This document shows, one piece after another, positions 1 to 9,736 of a stretch of DNA of 64,000 nt. The position numbers and the translations under genes were made by a program. The first letter of the stretch is position 1. Every line of letters begins with the position of its first letter. Location: the NCBI RefSeq assembly GCF_008386565.1, contig NZ_VUKA01000001.1, positions 124,001 to 188,000 of the forward strand. The letters run 5' to 3'. The notes under the pieces were generated by a model. That model saw nothing but the letters and a program-made list of their open reading frames with translations. It ran no database searches and was not told the origin of the DNA. Source of the stretch: Teichococcus oryzae. Lineage in GTDB: Bacteria; Pseudomonadota; Alphaproteobacteria; Acetobacterales; Acetobacteraceae.

Positions 1-420
1 GCGGCGGCGCGTGCCGCCAACAACGGCGCCCTGCCGCCCGACCTGTCGGTGATCGTCAAGGCCCGCCAGGGCGGCGCCGACTACATCAAGGCGCTGCTGA
101 CCGGTTACGAGGACCCGCCGGAAGGCGTCACGCTGATGGAGGGGATGTACTACAACAAGTACTTCGCCGGCCATCAGATCGCCATGGCGCCGCCGCTGAC
201 CGGCGACGGCCAGGTGCAGTGGGGTGACGGCACCGCGGCGACGGTGGACCGCATGGCGCATGACCTCACCGCCTTCCTCGCCTGGGCGTCAGAGCCGGAA
301 TCGGAAACCCGCCGCGCCATGGGCGTGCGGATCATCCTGTTCCTGGTGGTCCTGGGCGGCCTGACCTATGCGGTGAAGCGCAAGATCTGGGCGCGCGTCC
401 ACGGCGACCCGATCACCTGA
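1..420 (+). CDS. petC: Cytochrome c1, C-terminal part (5' truncated by window)
   Basis: The open frame runs in from the window edge and ends in TGA, giving about 139 residues. Cytochrome c1 is the membrane-anchored haem subunit of the bc1 complex and passes electrons from the Rieske protein to soluble or membrane cytochrome c. Visible are the segment IAMAPPL, which carries the family's axial haem methionine, the YYNKYFAGHQ stretch just before it, and one C-terminal membrane anchor (GVRIILFLVVLGGLTYAV) followed by basic residues on the cytoplasmic side. The haem-binding CXXCH lies outside the window. A strong terminator follows 85 bases downstream, so this is probably the last gene of a petABC operon. 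The family call is firm; only the upstream part is unseen. Confidence 0.9.
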   Translation, partial: AAARAANNGALPPDLSVIVKARQGGADYIKALLTGYEDPPEGVTLMEGMYYNKYFAGHQIAMAPPLTGDGQVQWGDGTAATVDRMAHDLTAFLAWASEPESETRRAMGVRIILFLVVLGGLTYAVKRKIWARVHGDPIT

Positions 421-505
421 CAATCTCGCGGCCGCCGCTTGCGGCCGGCCGCGTCCTGCTTCAAGGACTGCCCTGGCAACGCCGCCGGGACCGGTCCCTG
501 CCATT

Positions 506-536
506 AAGGGCTGCCTCCACCGGGCGGCCCTTTTTC
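506..536 (+). terminator. Rho-independent terminator after petC
   Basis: A GC-rich stem (AGGGCTGCC pairing with GGCGGCCCT, one G-U type pair) closes a short TCCACCG loop and is followed by five T residues. It lies between the petC stop and the mtnP start and would separate the two transcripts. Confidence 0.75.
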
Positions 537-554
537 GTATCGGGAGCGCACCGC

Positions 555-1439
555 ATGAGCGACATCATCGAACCCGTGATTGGCCTGATCGGCGGTTCCG
601 GCCTGTATGACATTGACGGGCTGGAGGAGCGCGAATGGCGCCGGATCGAGTCCCCCTGGGGGGAGCCTTCGGATGAGCTGTTGTTCGGCCGCCTCGAAGG
701 GGTGCGGGTGGTCTTCCTGCCCCGACATGGCCGTGGCCACCGCATGCCGCCCTCGGCGCTGAACTACCGCGCCAATATCGACGCCATGAAGCGCGCCGGC
801 GTGACCGAGATCCTGTCGATCTCCGCTGTCGGCTCCCTGAATGGCGACCTGCCGCCAGGGCATTTCGTGATTGTCGACCAGTTCATCGACCGCACCTTCG
901 CCCGCCAGAAATCCTTCTTCGAGACGGGCTGCGTGGCGCATGTGTCGGTGGCGCATCCGGTCTGCCCCCGCCTCGGCGACGCGGCGGAAGAAGCGGCGCG
1001 CCGGATCGGACTGAATCACAAGCGCGGCGGCACCTATCTGGTGATGGAAGGCCCGCAATTCTCCACCAAGGCCGAGAGCGAGCTGTACCGCGCCTGGGGC
1101 TGCGATGTGATCGGCATGACCAACATGCCGGAAGCCAAGCTCGCCCGGGAAGCCGAGCTTTGCTACGCGACCATCGCCATGGTCACCGATTTCGATTGCT
1201 GGCACCCGGACCATGACCACGTCACCGTGGATGCGGTGGTCAAGGTGATGCACGCCAATGCGGACCGGGCCAAGGCCCTGGTCAAGACGGTGGTGCCGAT
1301 GCTGGGAGCGAGGCGTGGCCCTTGTCCCGCGGGCTGCGACCGGGCGCTGGAATACGCGCTGGTCACCCCGCCGGAAAAGCGCGACCCGGCGCTGATGGCC
1401 AAGCTCGACGCCGTTGCCGGGCGGGTGCTGGCGGGCTGA
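555..1439 (+). CDS. mtnP: S-methyl-5'-thioadenosine phosphorylase
   Basis: 294 residues. The enzyme phosphorolyses methylthioadenosine, the by-product of polyamine synthesis and other SAM-consuming reactions, to adenine and 5-methylthioribose-1-phosphate (methionine salvage). The PNP/MTAP family 2 pattern is complete: GGSGLYD near the N-terminus, the phosphate-binding RHGRGH at about residue 57, SAVGSL, MEGPQFSTKAES at about 160, and GMTNMPEAKLAREAELCYA followed by TDFDCWH for nucleoside recognition. The length is normal for the family. The ATG at 555 lies just after the petC terminator with a GGGAG-like ribosome site. No methionine-salvage partner genes lie beside it. Confidence 0.95.
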   Translation: MSDIIEPVIGLIGGSGLYDIDGLEEREWRRIESPWGEPSDELLFGRLEGVRVVFLPRHGRGHRMPPSALNYRANIDAMKRAGVTEILSISAVGSLNGDLPPGHFVIVDQFIDRTFARQKSFFETGCVAHVSVAHPVCPRLGDAAEEAARRIGLNHKRGGTYLVMEGPQFSTKAESELYRAWGCDVIGMTNMPEAKLAREAELCYATIAMVTDFDCWHPDHDHVTVDAVVKVMHANADRAKALVKTVVPMLGARRGPCPAGCDRALEYALVTPPEKRDPALMAKLDAVAGRVLAG

Positions 1440-1448
1440 ACCGAGCGG

Positions 1449-1482
1449 GGGCGGCCGGCCGCGCTTGTTGCGGCGGCCGCCC
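1449..1482. terminator. GC hairpin between convergent mtnP and response regulator
   Basis: GGGCGGCCG and its exact reverse complement CGGCCGCCC are separated by 16 bases in the 57-base gap between two convergent stops. There is no T tract, so it is at best a weak or factor-assisted bidirectional terminator. Confidence 0.35.
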
Positions 1483-1496
1483 GGTGGCTCAGCCGG

Positions 1497-1856
1497 TCAG
1501 CCGCACACCTTTTCCAGGGCGGTGATGAGGTCGCGCGGATCATAGGGCTTGGCCAGGACCGGCACATCGCGGTGCCGCTCCGGCAGCCCGGCGGCGCCAT
1601 AGCCTGTGGCGACCACGAAGGGGATGGCGTGGTCGTTCAGAAGATCGGCCACCGGAGTGGAAGCCTGCCCCGCGAGGTTGATGTCGAGCACCGCCGCTTC
1701 CGGCTGCTCGGCCTCGAACAGGGCCAGGGCCTCCTCCACCGTGGCCGCGGGGCCGAGCACGACGGCGCCGGCCTCCAGCAACGCATCTTCCACCAGCATG
1801 GCGATCAGCGCCTCATCCTCCACCACCAGGATGCGCCGCCCATTCAAGCCGCTCAT
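1497..1856 (-). CDS. Single-domain response regulator (receiver only)
   Basis: 119 residues, a stand-alone CheY-like receiver with no output domain. The acidic pair D14/E15, the phospho-acceptor D58 (VLDIN), T84 and K103 (AKPYD) are all present, so it should be phosphorylatable. Its ATG overlaps the stop of the upstream sensor kinase by four bases, which implies translational coupling and a dedicated kinase-receiver pair. In alphaproteobacteria such receivers paired with HWE kinases usually act as phosphate sinks or on a distant partner. The output here cannot be told from the sequence. Confidence 0.9.
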   Translation of the reverse strand: MSGLNGRRILVVEDEALIAMLVEDALLEAGAVVLGPAATVEEALALFEAEQPEAAVLDINLAGQASTPVADLLNDHAIPFVVATGYGAAGLPERHRDVPVLAKPYDPRDLITALEKVCG

Positions 1857-4800
1857 GCGGATTCCTCTTCCACCACGGGTCCGTTCACGGGGCGAAAGCG
1901 AATGGCCGCCATGAACCCATTCTTGTCATAGTCCAGCTTCACGGAGGAGCCGGGGCCCAGCTCCGCCGGCAGGCCGCGCTCCAGCATGCGGCTGCCGAAG
2001 CCGCGCCGGGCCGGCGGCACCACCGGCGGGCCGTCCATCTCCTGCCAGCTCAACCTCACCATGCCGTCCGGCTCTCCCTGCCACTTCACCAGGATATGTC
2101 CTTCTGCGCGAGTTAACGCACCGTGCTTGAGAGCGTTGGTTGCCAATTCATGCAAGGCGAGGGCGAGCCCCAGGGCCTGCTTCGGCGCCAGCCAGACCGC
2201 CGGCCCCTGGATCTGGAAGCGCAGCTCACCGGGGCGGCTGGATTCCGCCTGCCAGGGCGCCAGCACGGCGCGGGCGGCTTCCTCCAGCGTGGCGCCGCGC
2301 CAGGTGCGCGCGGTCAGCAGGTCATGGCCACGGGACAGCGTCAGCAGCCGCGCCTGGAAATCCTGCAGGAAGCGCGGAATGGCGTCCGCGGCCCCGGCCA
2401 CGTTGCGCGCGGTTTGCAGGGCCAGGGAATGCACGGTGGCCAGGGTGTTCTTGACCCGGTGGTTCAGCTCGCCCAGCAGCAGGGCTTGCCGTGCCTCGGC
2501 CGCCTTGGCGTCGGTCACGTCACGCGCCAGCCCGCCCCGGCGGATCATCTCGCCCTGCACATCCAGGATGGGGAAGCCCACATCGCGGATCCAGCGCTGC
2601 CCGCCATCGGGGCGCAGGATGCGGTATTCGGTGTCCATCATGCCGCTTTGCCGCGCCTGGGCCGTGGCCTGCTCCACGCGTTCGCGGTCGGCTGGGTGGA
2701 TCATGTCCAGCACCAGGGCAGGCTGCCGGTCCATGCGCTCCTGCGCCACGCCCCAGATGCGCTCAAAGGCGGGGCTGAGGAATTCCAGCGCCTCGCCGCT
2801 CGGGTCCGTCATCCACATCACATCCGGGCTCGCCTCGGCGAAGCGGCGGAAGCGGCTCTCGGACGCGGCCAGATCGGCCGCCGCCTGCACCGCGGCCTGG
2901 CGGGAGGCAGTCTGCGCCGCCACCTGGCGGGCCAGCGCCTCGCGCGCCTCGGCCAGCTCGGACACATCGGTGACGGCGCCGATCCAGCGGCGGATGGTGC
3001 CATCGGCGGCGCGGGCGGGCAGGGCGCGCGCCACGCACCAGCGCCAGCCGCCTTCCGCCCGCCGCAGCCGCAGCTCGGCGGAAAAGGGCTGGCCGCGCCG
3101 CAGGGCCCGGCGCCAGGCGCGCTCGGTGCGGCGCTGGTCCTCGGGGTGGACGATGCGGTCGAGCGACTGCACGGCGACGCCCGGCACCAGCCCGGTGAAG
3201 TCCTCCAGCCTGGGATTGACGTAGTCGATGCGGCCATCCGGCATGGTGGACCACACGATCTGCGGGATCGCCTCGGCCAGGGTGCGGAAGCGCAGCTCGC
3301 TTTCGCGCAGCGCCTCGGCGGCGCGGCGGGTCGCGTCGATATCGGTGATGGCGGCCACGGCGCCGGCGATGCGGCCCTGCGGATCGCGGATCGGCGTGCC
3401 GACGATGCGCAACCACACCATGCTGCCGTCGCCGCGGCGGTAATGGTATTCGGCGGTGGCCGGCAGGCCCGTCAGCAGGGCGCGGGCCAGGGGAAATTCC
3501 GGCCCGTCCATCCGCCGCCCATCGGCGTGGTAGGCTTCCCACTTGGCGCGGTATTCGTTGATGCTGCCGAGCAGCTCCACCGGGTGGCGCAGGATCTCCT
3601 CCAGCCGCCGGTTGCCGAGCAGGATGCGCCCTGATGGCGCCTCCGCCAGCAACACGCCGACCGGCACGTTGTCCATCACCGCCTTGAGCCGCGCCTCGCT
3701 TTCCCGCAGCGCCGCCTGCGCCGCGCGCTCATCGCTGACATCGCGGAAGAACAGGGTCTGCCCTTCGGCGGAAGGAAAGATGTCGGCGGAAACCCATCGC
3801 CCCAGCACAGGATGGAAGGCGGTGACGGATTGCGCCGCGCCATCCTCCCTGGCCTGCCGGAAGGCCTGCGCGAAGGGGCCCTCATCCCAGCCGGGGAAGC
3901 TGTCCGCCAGCTTGCGGCCGATGCCGCCATCCGGGTTGCTGGACTGGGCGCGGGCGCGGCCGTTCATGTAGAGCAGCACGCCTTCGCCATCGAGCACCAG
4001 CACGCCGTCGGTGGTGCTTTCCAGCACCGTGTGCAGCCGGGCGGACAGGGCGACGCGTTCGGATTCCAGCGCGTCGCGCTCGGACGCGGCCTTTCTCAGG
4101 GCGGCGGCGGCCTCGTCGATCTCGCGCAGGCCGGTGGGGGGAAGGTCGGGCAGGACGCCGCCGCGGCCGAAGGCTGCGGCGATCTCGCCCAGCCGGTTCA
4201 GCGGCGCGGCCACGCGGCGATCCACCCAGAAGGCCAGGGCCAGGGTGAACAACACCAGCACGGCGCCGCCGATCAGGACGATCGGGCTCAGCACGCGATA
4301 GAGCGCGTTGTCCAGCACGCCGATCGGCATGGACACCGTCACCTTCCACGGCGTCGCCTCCACCTGGCGCCAGGCGCTGTAGAGCGGATCGCCGGCGATG
4401 CTCCGGCTGGTCAGCCAGCCATGGCTGGCGGTGCCGCCGAGGATGCGCCGGAATGGGCTGGAAGAGGAAACCTCCCGCCCGATCAGCCCTCCGGTCGGCG
4501 GGCTGCGCGCCAGCACCCGGGCATTCTCGTCGAAAATGGCGACGATCCAGTCGGAAGGCAGCACCAGGCGCTGGATGCGTGGCCGCCACAAGGGCAGCGG
4601 ATCGAGCGAGGCGGTGAGGAACAGGGAGGGCCGGCCATCCGGCTGGGTCAGCTCCTCCGTGATGTCGAGCCGCAGCGGCTCATCCGCGGTCAGGGATTGC
4701 CGGGTGGAGATGCCGGCGCGGTAAGGCGCGTCGCGCAGCACGGGAAGCACCGCGCCGGGAAGCGCGGGGTCGATAAAGGGCCGGCCGCTATCCACCACCA

Positions 4801-5137
4801 CATGCCCCTGCACGTCGGTTAGCCAGATCCGGGCGCGATAGGTCATCGGCAGGGTGCGCGCCTGCTCATGGAAGGCGCGGAGGTCGCCGTCGCGCAAGGC
4901 GGGGGACCGGCCGAGCGCCGCCAGTTCGCCGCGCAGGCCCAGCACTTCCCGCTCCAGCCCGAAGGCGAGGTCACGCGCGGCGTCGCTGGCCTGCTTGGAC
5001 AGCCTTTCGCGCTCCGCCTCGGCCATGCGGCCGGCGATATGCCCCGCCATGCCCCAGACCGGCAGAAAGGCCGCCAGAGCGATCAACAGAAGATAAAGCC
5101 GGACGGTAGGGGCCCGGCGGATCGTCCGACTCGTCAT
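1853..5137 (-). CDS. Membrane-bound multi-PAS sensor histidine kinase, HWE family
   Basis: 1,094 residues from the ATG at 5137. An in-frame start at 5281 would add 48 proline/arginine-rich residues with no family support. Order: membrane segment at about 13-33, periplasmic Cache-like sensor at about 34-280, second membrane segment at about 281-304, HAMP-like linker, then four PAS domains beginning at about 368, 482, 614 and 760. The kinase core follows, with phospho-acceptor H893 in ELNHRVKNT, the N-box HELATNALKHG at about 996, and WQE at 1031-1033. The NHRVKN H-box together with the WxE motif is the signature of HWE kinases, common in alphaproteobacteria. It overlaps and is coupled to the receiver gene downstream. 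The stimulus is unknown. Confidence 0.9.
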   Translation of the reverse strand: MTSRTIRRAPTVRLYLLLIALAAFLPVWGMAGHIAGRMAEAERERLSKQASDAARDLAFGLEREVLGLRGELAALGRSPALRDGDLRAFHEQARTLPMTYRARIWLTDVQGHVVVDSGRPFIDPALPGAVLPVLRDAPYRAGISTRQSLTADEPLRLDITEELTQPDGRPSLFLTASLDPLPLWRPRIQRLVLPSDWIVAIFDENARVLARSPPTGGLIGREVSSSSPFRRILGGTASHGWLTSRSIAGDPLYSAWRQVEATPWKVTVSMPIGVLDNALYRVLSPIVLIGGAVLVLFTLALAFWVDRRVAAPLNRLGEIAAAFGRGGVLPDLPPTGLREIDEAAAALRKAASERDALESERVALSARLHTVLESTTDGVLVLDGEGVLLYMNGRARAQSSNPDGGIGRKLADSFPGWDEGPFAQAFRQAREDGAAQSVTAFHPVLGRWVSADIFPSAEGQTLFFRDVSDERAAQAALRESEARLKAVMDNVPVGVLLAEAPSGRILLGNRRLEEILRHPVELLGSINEYRAKWEAYHADGRRMDGPEFPLARALLTGLPATAEYHYRRGDGSMVWLRIVGTPIRDPQGRIAGAVAAITDIDATRRAAEALRESELRFRTLAEAIPQIVWSTMPDGRIDYVNPRLEDFTGLVPGVAVQSLDRIVHPEDQRRTERAWRRALRRGQPFSAELRLRRAEGGWRWCVARALPARAADGTIRRWIGAVTDVSELAEAREALARQVAAQTASRQAAVQAAADLAASESRFRRFAEASPDVMWMTDPSGEALEFLSPAFERIWGVAQERMDRQPALVLDMIHPADRERVEQATAQARQSGMMDTEYRILRPDGGQRWIRDVGFPILDVQGEMIRRGGLARDVTDAKAAEARQALLLGELNHRVKNTLATVHSLALQTARNVAGAADAIPRFLQDFQARLLTLSRGHDLLTARTWRGATLEEAARAVLAPWQAESSRPGELRFQIQGPAVWLAPKQALGLALALHELATNALKHGALTRAEGHILVKWQGEPDGMVRLSWQEMDGPPVVPPARRGFGSRMLERGLPAELGPGSSVKLDYDKNGFMAAIRFRPVNGPVVEEESA

Positions 5138-5333
5138 CCTGCCCGGGTCCGCCGATGGCGATGTTGCGTCCTGTTCCCCATGTCGCGGCAAAGGCTGTCG
5201 CGCAAGTGCCTCCGCGCCAGAAGGCGGGCGGCTGCCGGCCGGAACCGGCGCGGGGCGGCGCCGGGCCAGCCGCAGGGTCATGGGTGGGCGATGACCATCG
5301 GGTATTCAGCCAGGATCATTCCGCATCATCCCC

Positions 5334-6344
5334 TCAGTCAGCATATTGGCCGGCGGCTTCGATCACCGGCTTCCACTTGGCGATGTCGTTCTGCCAGAAG
5401 GCGGCATGCGCAGCAGGCGTCGCGCGGTCCGAGGCTACCGGCGTGGTGCCGAGATCGGCGAAGCGCTGCCCCACCTTGGGGTCCTGCAGCGCCTTCTGCA
5501 GGGCGGCGGAAAGGCGGTTGACGATGGCCGTGTCCGTGCCCTTGGGTGCGTAGAGGCCGTGCCAGATGGTGACTTCCAGGCCGGGCAGCCCCGCCTCTGC
5601 GGCGGTGGGCACGTCGGGCATGGCGGCCAGGCGCTCGGCCGTGGTCACCGCGAACACCTTCACCGCGCCGGCGCGGATCTGCTCGGTGGTGTTGGTGGTC
5701 TGGTCGCACATCATGTCCACCGTGCCGCTGATCAGGTCGGTCATGGCGGGGCCGGTGCCGCGATAGGGCACCGTGGTCATCGGCGCATCGACGGCCTTCT
5801 GCAGCAGCAGGCCGCAAAGGTGGCTGGCAGCGCCGATGCCGGCATTGGCGTAGTTGATGCCGGTGGTTTCCTTGCGGATCAGCGCCGCCAGCTCCTTGAG
5901 GTCCTTGGCCGGGATGTCCTTGCGGGTGATCACCGTCATCGGCACTTCGGTGACCAGCCCGATGGGCGCGAAGCCGCCCACGGGATCATAGGACAGCCGT
6001 CGGTACAGCGTCGGCGTGGTGGCCATGCCGATATGGTGCATCAGCACCGTGTATCCATCCGGCCGGGCCTGGGCCACGCGCGCCGCGCCCAGCGTGCCGC
6101 CCGCGCCGCCGACATTCTCCACCACCACCGTCTGGTTCAGGTCGCGGCTCATCGACTCCGCCACCAGCCTGGCCACGGTGTCGGTGGGTCCACCGGCGGC
6201 GAAGGGCACCACCATGGTGATGGTGCGGCTGGGATAGTTGCCCTGCGCCTGAGCGGGCATCCAGGCCATGGTGGCCAGGCCCGCAGCGGCCAGGGCTAGG
6301 CGTCCGAGGCGGGGAAGCGCTTGGAGCAGGGGGCGTCGATACAT
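5334..6344 (-). CDS. Tripartite tricarboxylate transporter (Bug family) periplasmic binding protein
   Basis: 336 residues from the ATG at 6344; a start at 6395 would place 17 extra residues before the signal peptide. The N-terminus MYRRPLLQALPRLGR, a hydrophobic run and an AQAQG cleavage region form a Sec-type signal peptide. The mature part has the Bug pattern: YPSRTITMVVPFAAGGPTDTVAR, then NVGGAGGTLGAARVAQARPDGYT, then LMHHIGMATTPTLY. Bug proteins bind carboxylic acids or amides for TctAB-type permeases, but no permease genes are adjacent. Acetobacteraceae and Burkholderiales carry many such orphan receptors. The ligand cannot be predicted. Confidence 0.9.
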   Translation of the reverse strand: MYRRPLLQALPRLGRLALAAAGLATMAWMPAQAQGNYPSRTITMVVPFAAGGPTDTVARLVAESMSRDLNQTVVVENVGGAGGTLGAARVAQARPDGYTVLMHHIGMATTPTLYRRLSYDPVGGFAPIGLVTEVPMTVITRKDIPAKDLKELAALIRKETTGINYANAGIGAASHLCGLLLQKAVDAPMTTVPYRGTGPAMTDLISGTVDMMCDQTTNTTEQIRAGAVKVFAVTTAERLAAMPDVPTAAEAGLPGLEVTIWHGLYAPKGTDTAIVNRLSAALQKALQDPKVGQRFADLGTTPVASDRATPAAHAAFWQNDIAKWKPVIEAAGQYAD

Positions 6345-6506
6345 GAAGTACGTCCTTCCGGCAGAACAGCCCGCTTCTGGGGCGGGTGGGCGCAACGAGC
6401 CGCCGGAATGGCGGCCTGGGCACGGAAGAATATTACTGCATCGGAGTGACGCCCCGCCACAACCGTTGCGGGAATCACCAAGCTTTGCCTTGTGCTTGCC
6501 GCGCGG

Positions 6507-8312
6507 TCAGCTGTCCATCTTCAGCGCGGCGATGAAGGCTGATTGCGGGATCTCGACCTTGCCGAACTGCCGCATGCGCTTCTTGCCTTCCTTCTGCTTC
6601 TCCAGAAGCTTGCGCTTGCGGCTGATGTCGCCGCCATAGCACTTGGCCGTGACGTCCTTCGACATGGCGGAAATCGTCTCGCGCGCGATGACGCGGCCGC
6701 CGATCGCCGCCTGGATGGGAATCTTGAAGAGCTGGCGGGGGATCAGCTCCTTCAGCTTCTCGCAGATGGAGCGGCCCCGGCGCTCGGCCTGGGTGCGGTG
6801 CGCCATGAAGGAAAGCGCGTCCACCGGCTCGTTGTTCACCAGGATGGAGATCTTCACCAGGTCGCCCTCGTCATAGCCGTCCATCTGGTAGTCGAAGGAG
6901 GCATAGCCGCGGGAAACCGACTTCAGGCGGTCATAGAAGTCGAAGACCACCTCGTTCAGCGGCAGGCGGTAGACGGCCATGGCGCGGTTGCCGACATAGG
7001 TCAGCTCCACCTGCTGGCCGCGCCGCTCGGAGCACAGCGTCAGGATGGCGCCCAGATGCTCGTCCGGCACCATGATGGTGGCCTTGATCCAGGGCTCCTG
7101 GATGCTCTCGATCAGCGTCGGGTCCGGCATGTCGGCCGGGTTGTGCAGGTCCTCGGTCTCGCCCTTGTTGTTGGTCAGCTTGTAGACCACGGAGGGGGCG
7201 GTCGCGATCAGGTCGAGGTCGAATTCGCGCGAAAGGCGCTCCTGGATGATCTCCAGGTGCAGCAGGCCCAGGAAGCCGCAGCGGAAGCCGAAGCCCAGCG
7301 CTGCCGAGCTTTCCGCCTCGAAATGGAAGGAGGCGTCGTTCAGCCGCAGCTTGCCCAGCGATTCGCGCAGCTTCTCGAAGTCGTCGGCATCGACCGGGTA
7401 AAGGCCGCACCAGACCACGGGGATGGAAGGCTTGAAGCCCGCCAGCGGCTCGGCCGCCGGGTTGCGGTCATCGGTGATGGTGTCGCCGACATTGGTCTCG
7501 GCCACGGTCTTGATGGCGGCGTTGAGGTAGCCCATCTCGCCCGGCCCGAGATAATCGACGGGCGTCATCTTGGGGCGGAACACGCCGACGCTGTCCACCG
7601 TCTGGGTGGTGCCTTCGGCCATGAAGCGGATCTTCTGGCCCTTGCGGATGGTGCCGTCCTTCACCCGGATCAGGATGATGACGCCGAGATACGGGTCGTA
7701 CCAGCTGTCGACCAGCAGGGCTTTCAGCGGCGCGTCGGGGTTGCCTTCCGGCGCCGGCAGGCGGTGCACGATGGCCTCCAGCACCCCCTCGATGTTCAGG
7801 CCGGACTTGGCGGAGATTTCCACCGCGTCCGAGGCGTCGAGGCCGATCACGTCCTCGATCTGCTGCTTCACCCGTTCCGGCTCGGCGGCGGGGAGGTCGA
7901 TCTTGTTGAGGACGGGGACGATCTCGTGGTTGGCGTCGATCGCCTGGTAGACATTGGCCAGGGTCTGCGCCTCGACGCCCTGGGAGGCATCGACCACCAG
8001 CAGCGAGCCCTCGCAGGCGGCCAGGCTGCGGCTCACCTCATAGGCGAAGTCCACATGGCCCGGAGTGTCCATCAGGTTAAGGACATAGGTGTTGCCGTCC
8101 TTTGCCGCGTAGTCCAGCCGGACCGAGGACGCCTTGATGGTGATGCCGCGCTCCTGCTCCAGCTCCATGCTGTCGAGCAGCTGCTCCTTCATCTCGCGGG
8201 CGGAGATGGTGTGGGTGGCCTGGATCAGCCGGTCGGCCAGGGTGGATTTCCCGTGGTCGATATGCGCGATGATGGAGAAATTGCGGATACGGGAGAGAGG
8301 TGTGTCGGTCAT
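6507..8312 (-). CDS. lepA: Elongation factor 4 (ribosomal back-translocase)
   Basis: 601 residues from the ATG at 8312 ([20 protein letters not shown]). A further in-frame start at 8417 lies upstream of a plausible promoter and is rejected. LepA is a translational GTPase that acts on stalled or mis-translocated ribosomes. G motifs are visible: AHIDHGKST (G1), DTPGHVDF (G3) and NKIDLP (G4). The LepA-specific C-terminal domain is intact, ending in a basic run ([17 protein letters not shown]). The length is that of the family. It is a single gene here, with the Bug receptor 162 bases downstream. Confidence 0.97.
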   Translation of the reverse strand: MTDTPLSRIRNFSIIAHIDHGKSTLADRLIQATHTISAREMKEQLLDSMELEQERGITIKASSVRLDYAAKDGNTYVLNLMDTPGHVDFAYEVSRSLAACEGSLLVVDASQGVEAQTLANVYQAIDANHEIVPVLNKIDLPAAEPERVKQQIEDVIGLDASDAVEISAKSGLNIEGVLEAIVHRLPAPEGNPDAPLKALLVDSWYDPYLGVIILIRVKDGTIRKGQKIRFMAEGTTQTVDSVGVFRPKMTPVDYLGPGEMGYLNAAIKTVAETNVGDTITDDRNPAAEPLAGFKPSIPVVWCGLYPVDADDFEKLRESLGKLRLNDASFHFEAESSAALGFGFRCGFLGLLHLEIIQERLSREFDLDLIATAPSVVYKLTNNKGETEDLHNPADMPDPTLIESIQEPWIKATIMVPDEHLGAILTLCSERRGQQVELTYVGNRAMAVYRLPLNEVVFDFYDRLKSVSRGYASFDYQMDGYDEGDLVKISILVNNEPVDALSFMAHRTQAERRGRSICEKLKELIPRQLFKIPIQAAIGGRVIARETISAMSKDVTAKCYGGDISRKRKLLEKQKEGKKRMRQFGKVEIPQSAFIAALKMDS

Positions 8313-8364
8313 GCTGTTCCGGCGGCAGGTCGAGGGCGGAGCGCACCCGCCGAGTTCAGCGCAG

Positions 8365-8392
8365 CAGATAAGGCATGACAGCCGGGAATCAA
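8365..8392 (-). promoter_or_regulatory. Candidate sigma-70-type promoter for lepA
   Basis: On the minus strand TTGATT (8392-8387) and TATCTG (8370-8365) are separated by 16 bases, about 50 bases upstream of the lepA ATG. The boxes match the consensus in 4 of 6 positions each. Prediction only. Confidence 0.4.
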
Positions 8393-8484
8393 AGCGCAAC
8401 CGGGCCGGCAAGGCCAAGGGGTGCCGCCATCATCGGTTGCGGGCCGCCCTGGCGGAGGCGGTTGAACCCCGTGCCGCCATCATG

Positions 8485-8523
8485 AAAAAGGCCCCGCCCC
8501 GGCGCATGGCCAAGGGCGGAGCC
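8485..8523 (-). terminator. Rho-independent terminator after GT4 glycosyltransferase gene
   Basis: Read on the minus strand, a stem of GGCTCCGCCC against GGGCGGGGCC (one G-U pair) with a 13-14 base loop is followed by TTTTT. It lies 66 bases beyond the glycosyltransferase stop and before the lepA promoter. Confidence 0.75.
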
Positions 8524-8588
8524 CGCAAGACGGATGGGAAACGGAGGCCGCTGCTTCCCCCCTGCGGAAGGGAGCCTCCCGGCCCGCC

Positions 8589-9647
8589 TTATTCCGCGGC
8601 CACCGCCAGGGCCGGCGTTTCGCGGCGGCACAGCCCCTCGTAAAGGGACACATAGTCTTCCGCCATGCGGCGGCCGGTGTAGCGCTTATCGAACTGGGCG
8701 CGCACGGCGGCGCGGGGCAGGGCCCTGGCGCGGGCCACGGCGCCAATGGCCTCGGACATGCTGCTCACGGCGTAGCCGGTGATGCCGTCATCCACCACCT
8801 CGGGCACCGAGCCGTGGCGGAAGGCGATCACAGGGGTGCCGCAGGCCATCGCCTCGATCATCACCAAGCCGAAGGGCTCCGGCCAGTCGATCGGCGTCAG
8901 CAGGGCGATGGCGTTGGCCAGGAAGTCCTGCTTCTGCGTTTCGTTGATCTCGCCGATGAACTCGATCAGCGGATGGTCCAGCATCGGCTTGATCGTGCTT
9001 TCGAAGTAATCGACATCCACCTTATCCACCTTGGCCGCGATCTTCAGCGGCGTGTTGGTGGCGATGGCGATCTCGATGGCGCGGTCGCAGCGCTTCTCGG
9101 GCGCGATGCGGCCGAGGAAGGCGAGGTAGCCGGGCTTCGCCGCCGGGTCGGGGCGCAGCAGGTTCCGCGGCAGGCCGTGATAGACCGTGCCGGCCCAGTT
9201 CGCCTGCGGCAGCGGGCGGCGCTGGTCGTTCGAGATGGACACCACCGGGGCGTTGGGGAAGGCGTCGAACACCGGCTGCAACTCCGGCAGGTCCAGCCGA
9301 CCATGCAGCGTGGTCACGAAAGGCACGCTTTGCCGGGAGAACAGCGGGAAGGGCAGGTAGTCCAGGTGGAAGTGCAGCAGGTCGAACTCGTGCCGGCGGC
9401 GATACACCTGCTCCAGCATCAGCGTCAGCGGGGCGTTGGCGTCACGCACGGAAGGGTCGAGCCGCAGCGCCTTGGTGCTCATCGGCGCCAGGGTTGCCTT
9501 GGTGATCGAGTCTCCGCTGGCGAAAAGCGTGACCTCATGGCCCAGCTCGACCAGTTCCTCGGTCAGGTAGGACACGATCCGCTCGGTGCCGCCATACAGC
9601 TTCGGGGGCACAGCTTCGGTCAGGGGAGCGATCTGAGCGATACGCAT
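8589..9647 (-). CDS. Glycosyltransferase family 4 (GT-B fold)
   Basis: 352 residues from the ATG at 9647 (MRIAQIAPLTEAVPPKLYGGTER); a start at 9725 is possible but lacks family-like sequence. The N-terminal glycine loop PPKLYGGTER, the central FLGRIAPEKRCDRAI and the donor-site EPFGLVMIEAMACGTPVIAF, with the conserved E-x7-E, identify a retaining GT4 enzyme that uses an activated sugar. The acceptor is unknown. It is divergent from the ABC exporter gene (172 bases between starts), and the two could share control. A clear terminator ends it, so it is monocistronic. Confidence 0.9.
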   Translation of the reverse strand: MRIAQIAPLTEAVPPKLYGGTERIVSYLTEELVELGHEVTLFASGDSITKATLAPMSTKALRLDPSVRDANAPLTLMLEQVYRRRHEFDLLHFHLDYLPFPLFSRQSVPFVTTLHGRLDLPELQPVFDAFPNAPVVSISNDQRRPLPQANWAGTVYHGLPRNLLRPDPAAKPGYLAFLGRIAPEKRCDRAIEIAIATNTPLKIAAKVDKVDVDYFESTIKPMLDHPLIEFIGEINETQKQDFLANAIALLTPIDWPEPFGLVMIEAMACGTPVIAFRHGSVPEVVDDGITGYAVSSMSEAIGAVARARALPRAAVRAQFDKRYTGRRMAEDYVSLYEGLCRRETPALAVAAE

Positions 9648-9736
9648 CGGGCCGGATCTCCAGTTGGACTTCATTGGGGGGAAGCTCGCACCTGATTGAG
9701 GTTTGGATTCGGCAAACTTCGCCACGTTTTGGTCTT

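Noticed and set aside
5138-5281. N-terminal extension of the sensor kinase
   Set aside because: 48 Pro/Arg-rich residues before the first membrane helix with no family support; ATG at 5137 preferred.
8313-8417. N-terminal extension of LepA
   Set aside because: LepA starts universally just before the [15 protein letters not shown] block, and the extension covers a likely promoter.
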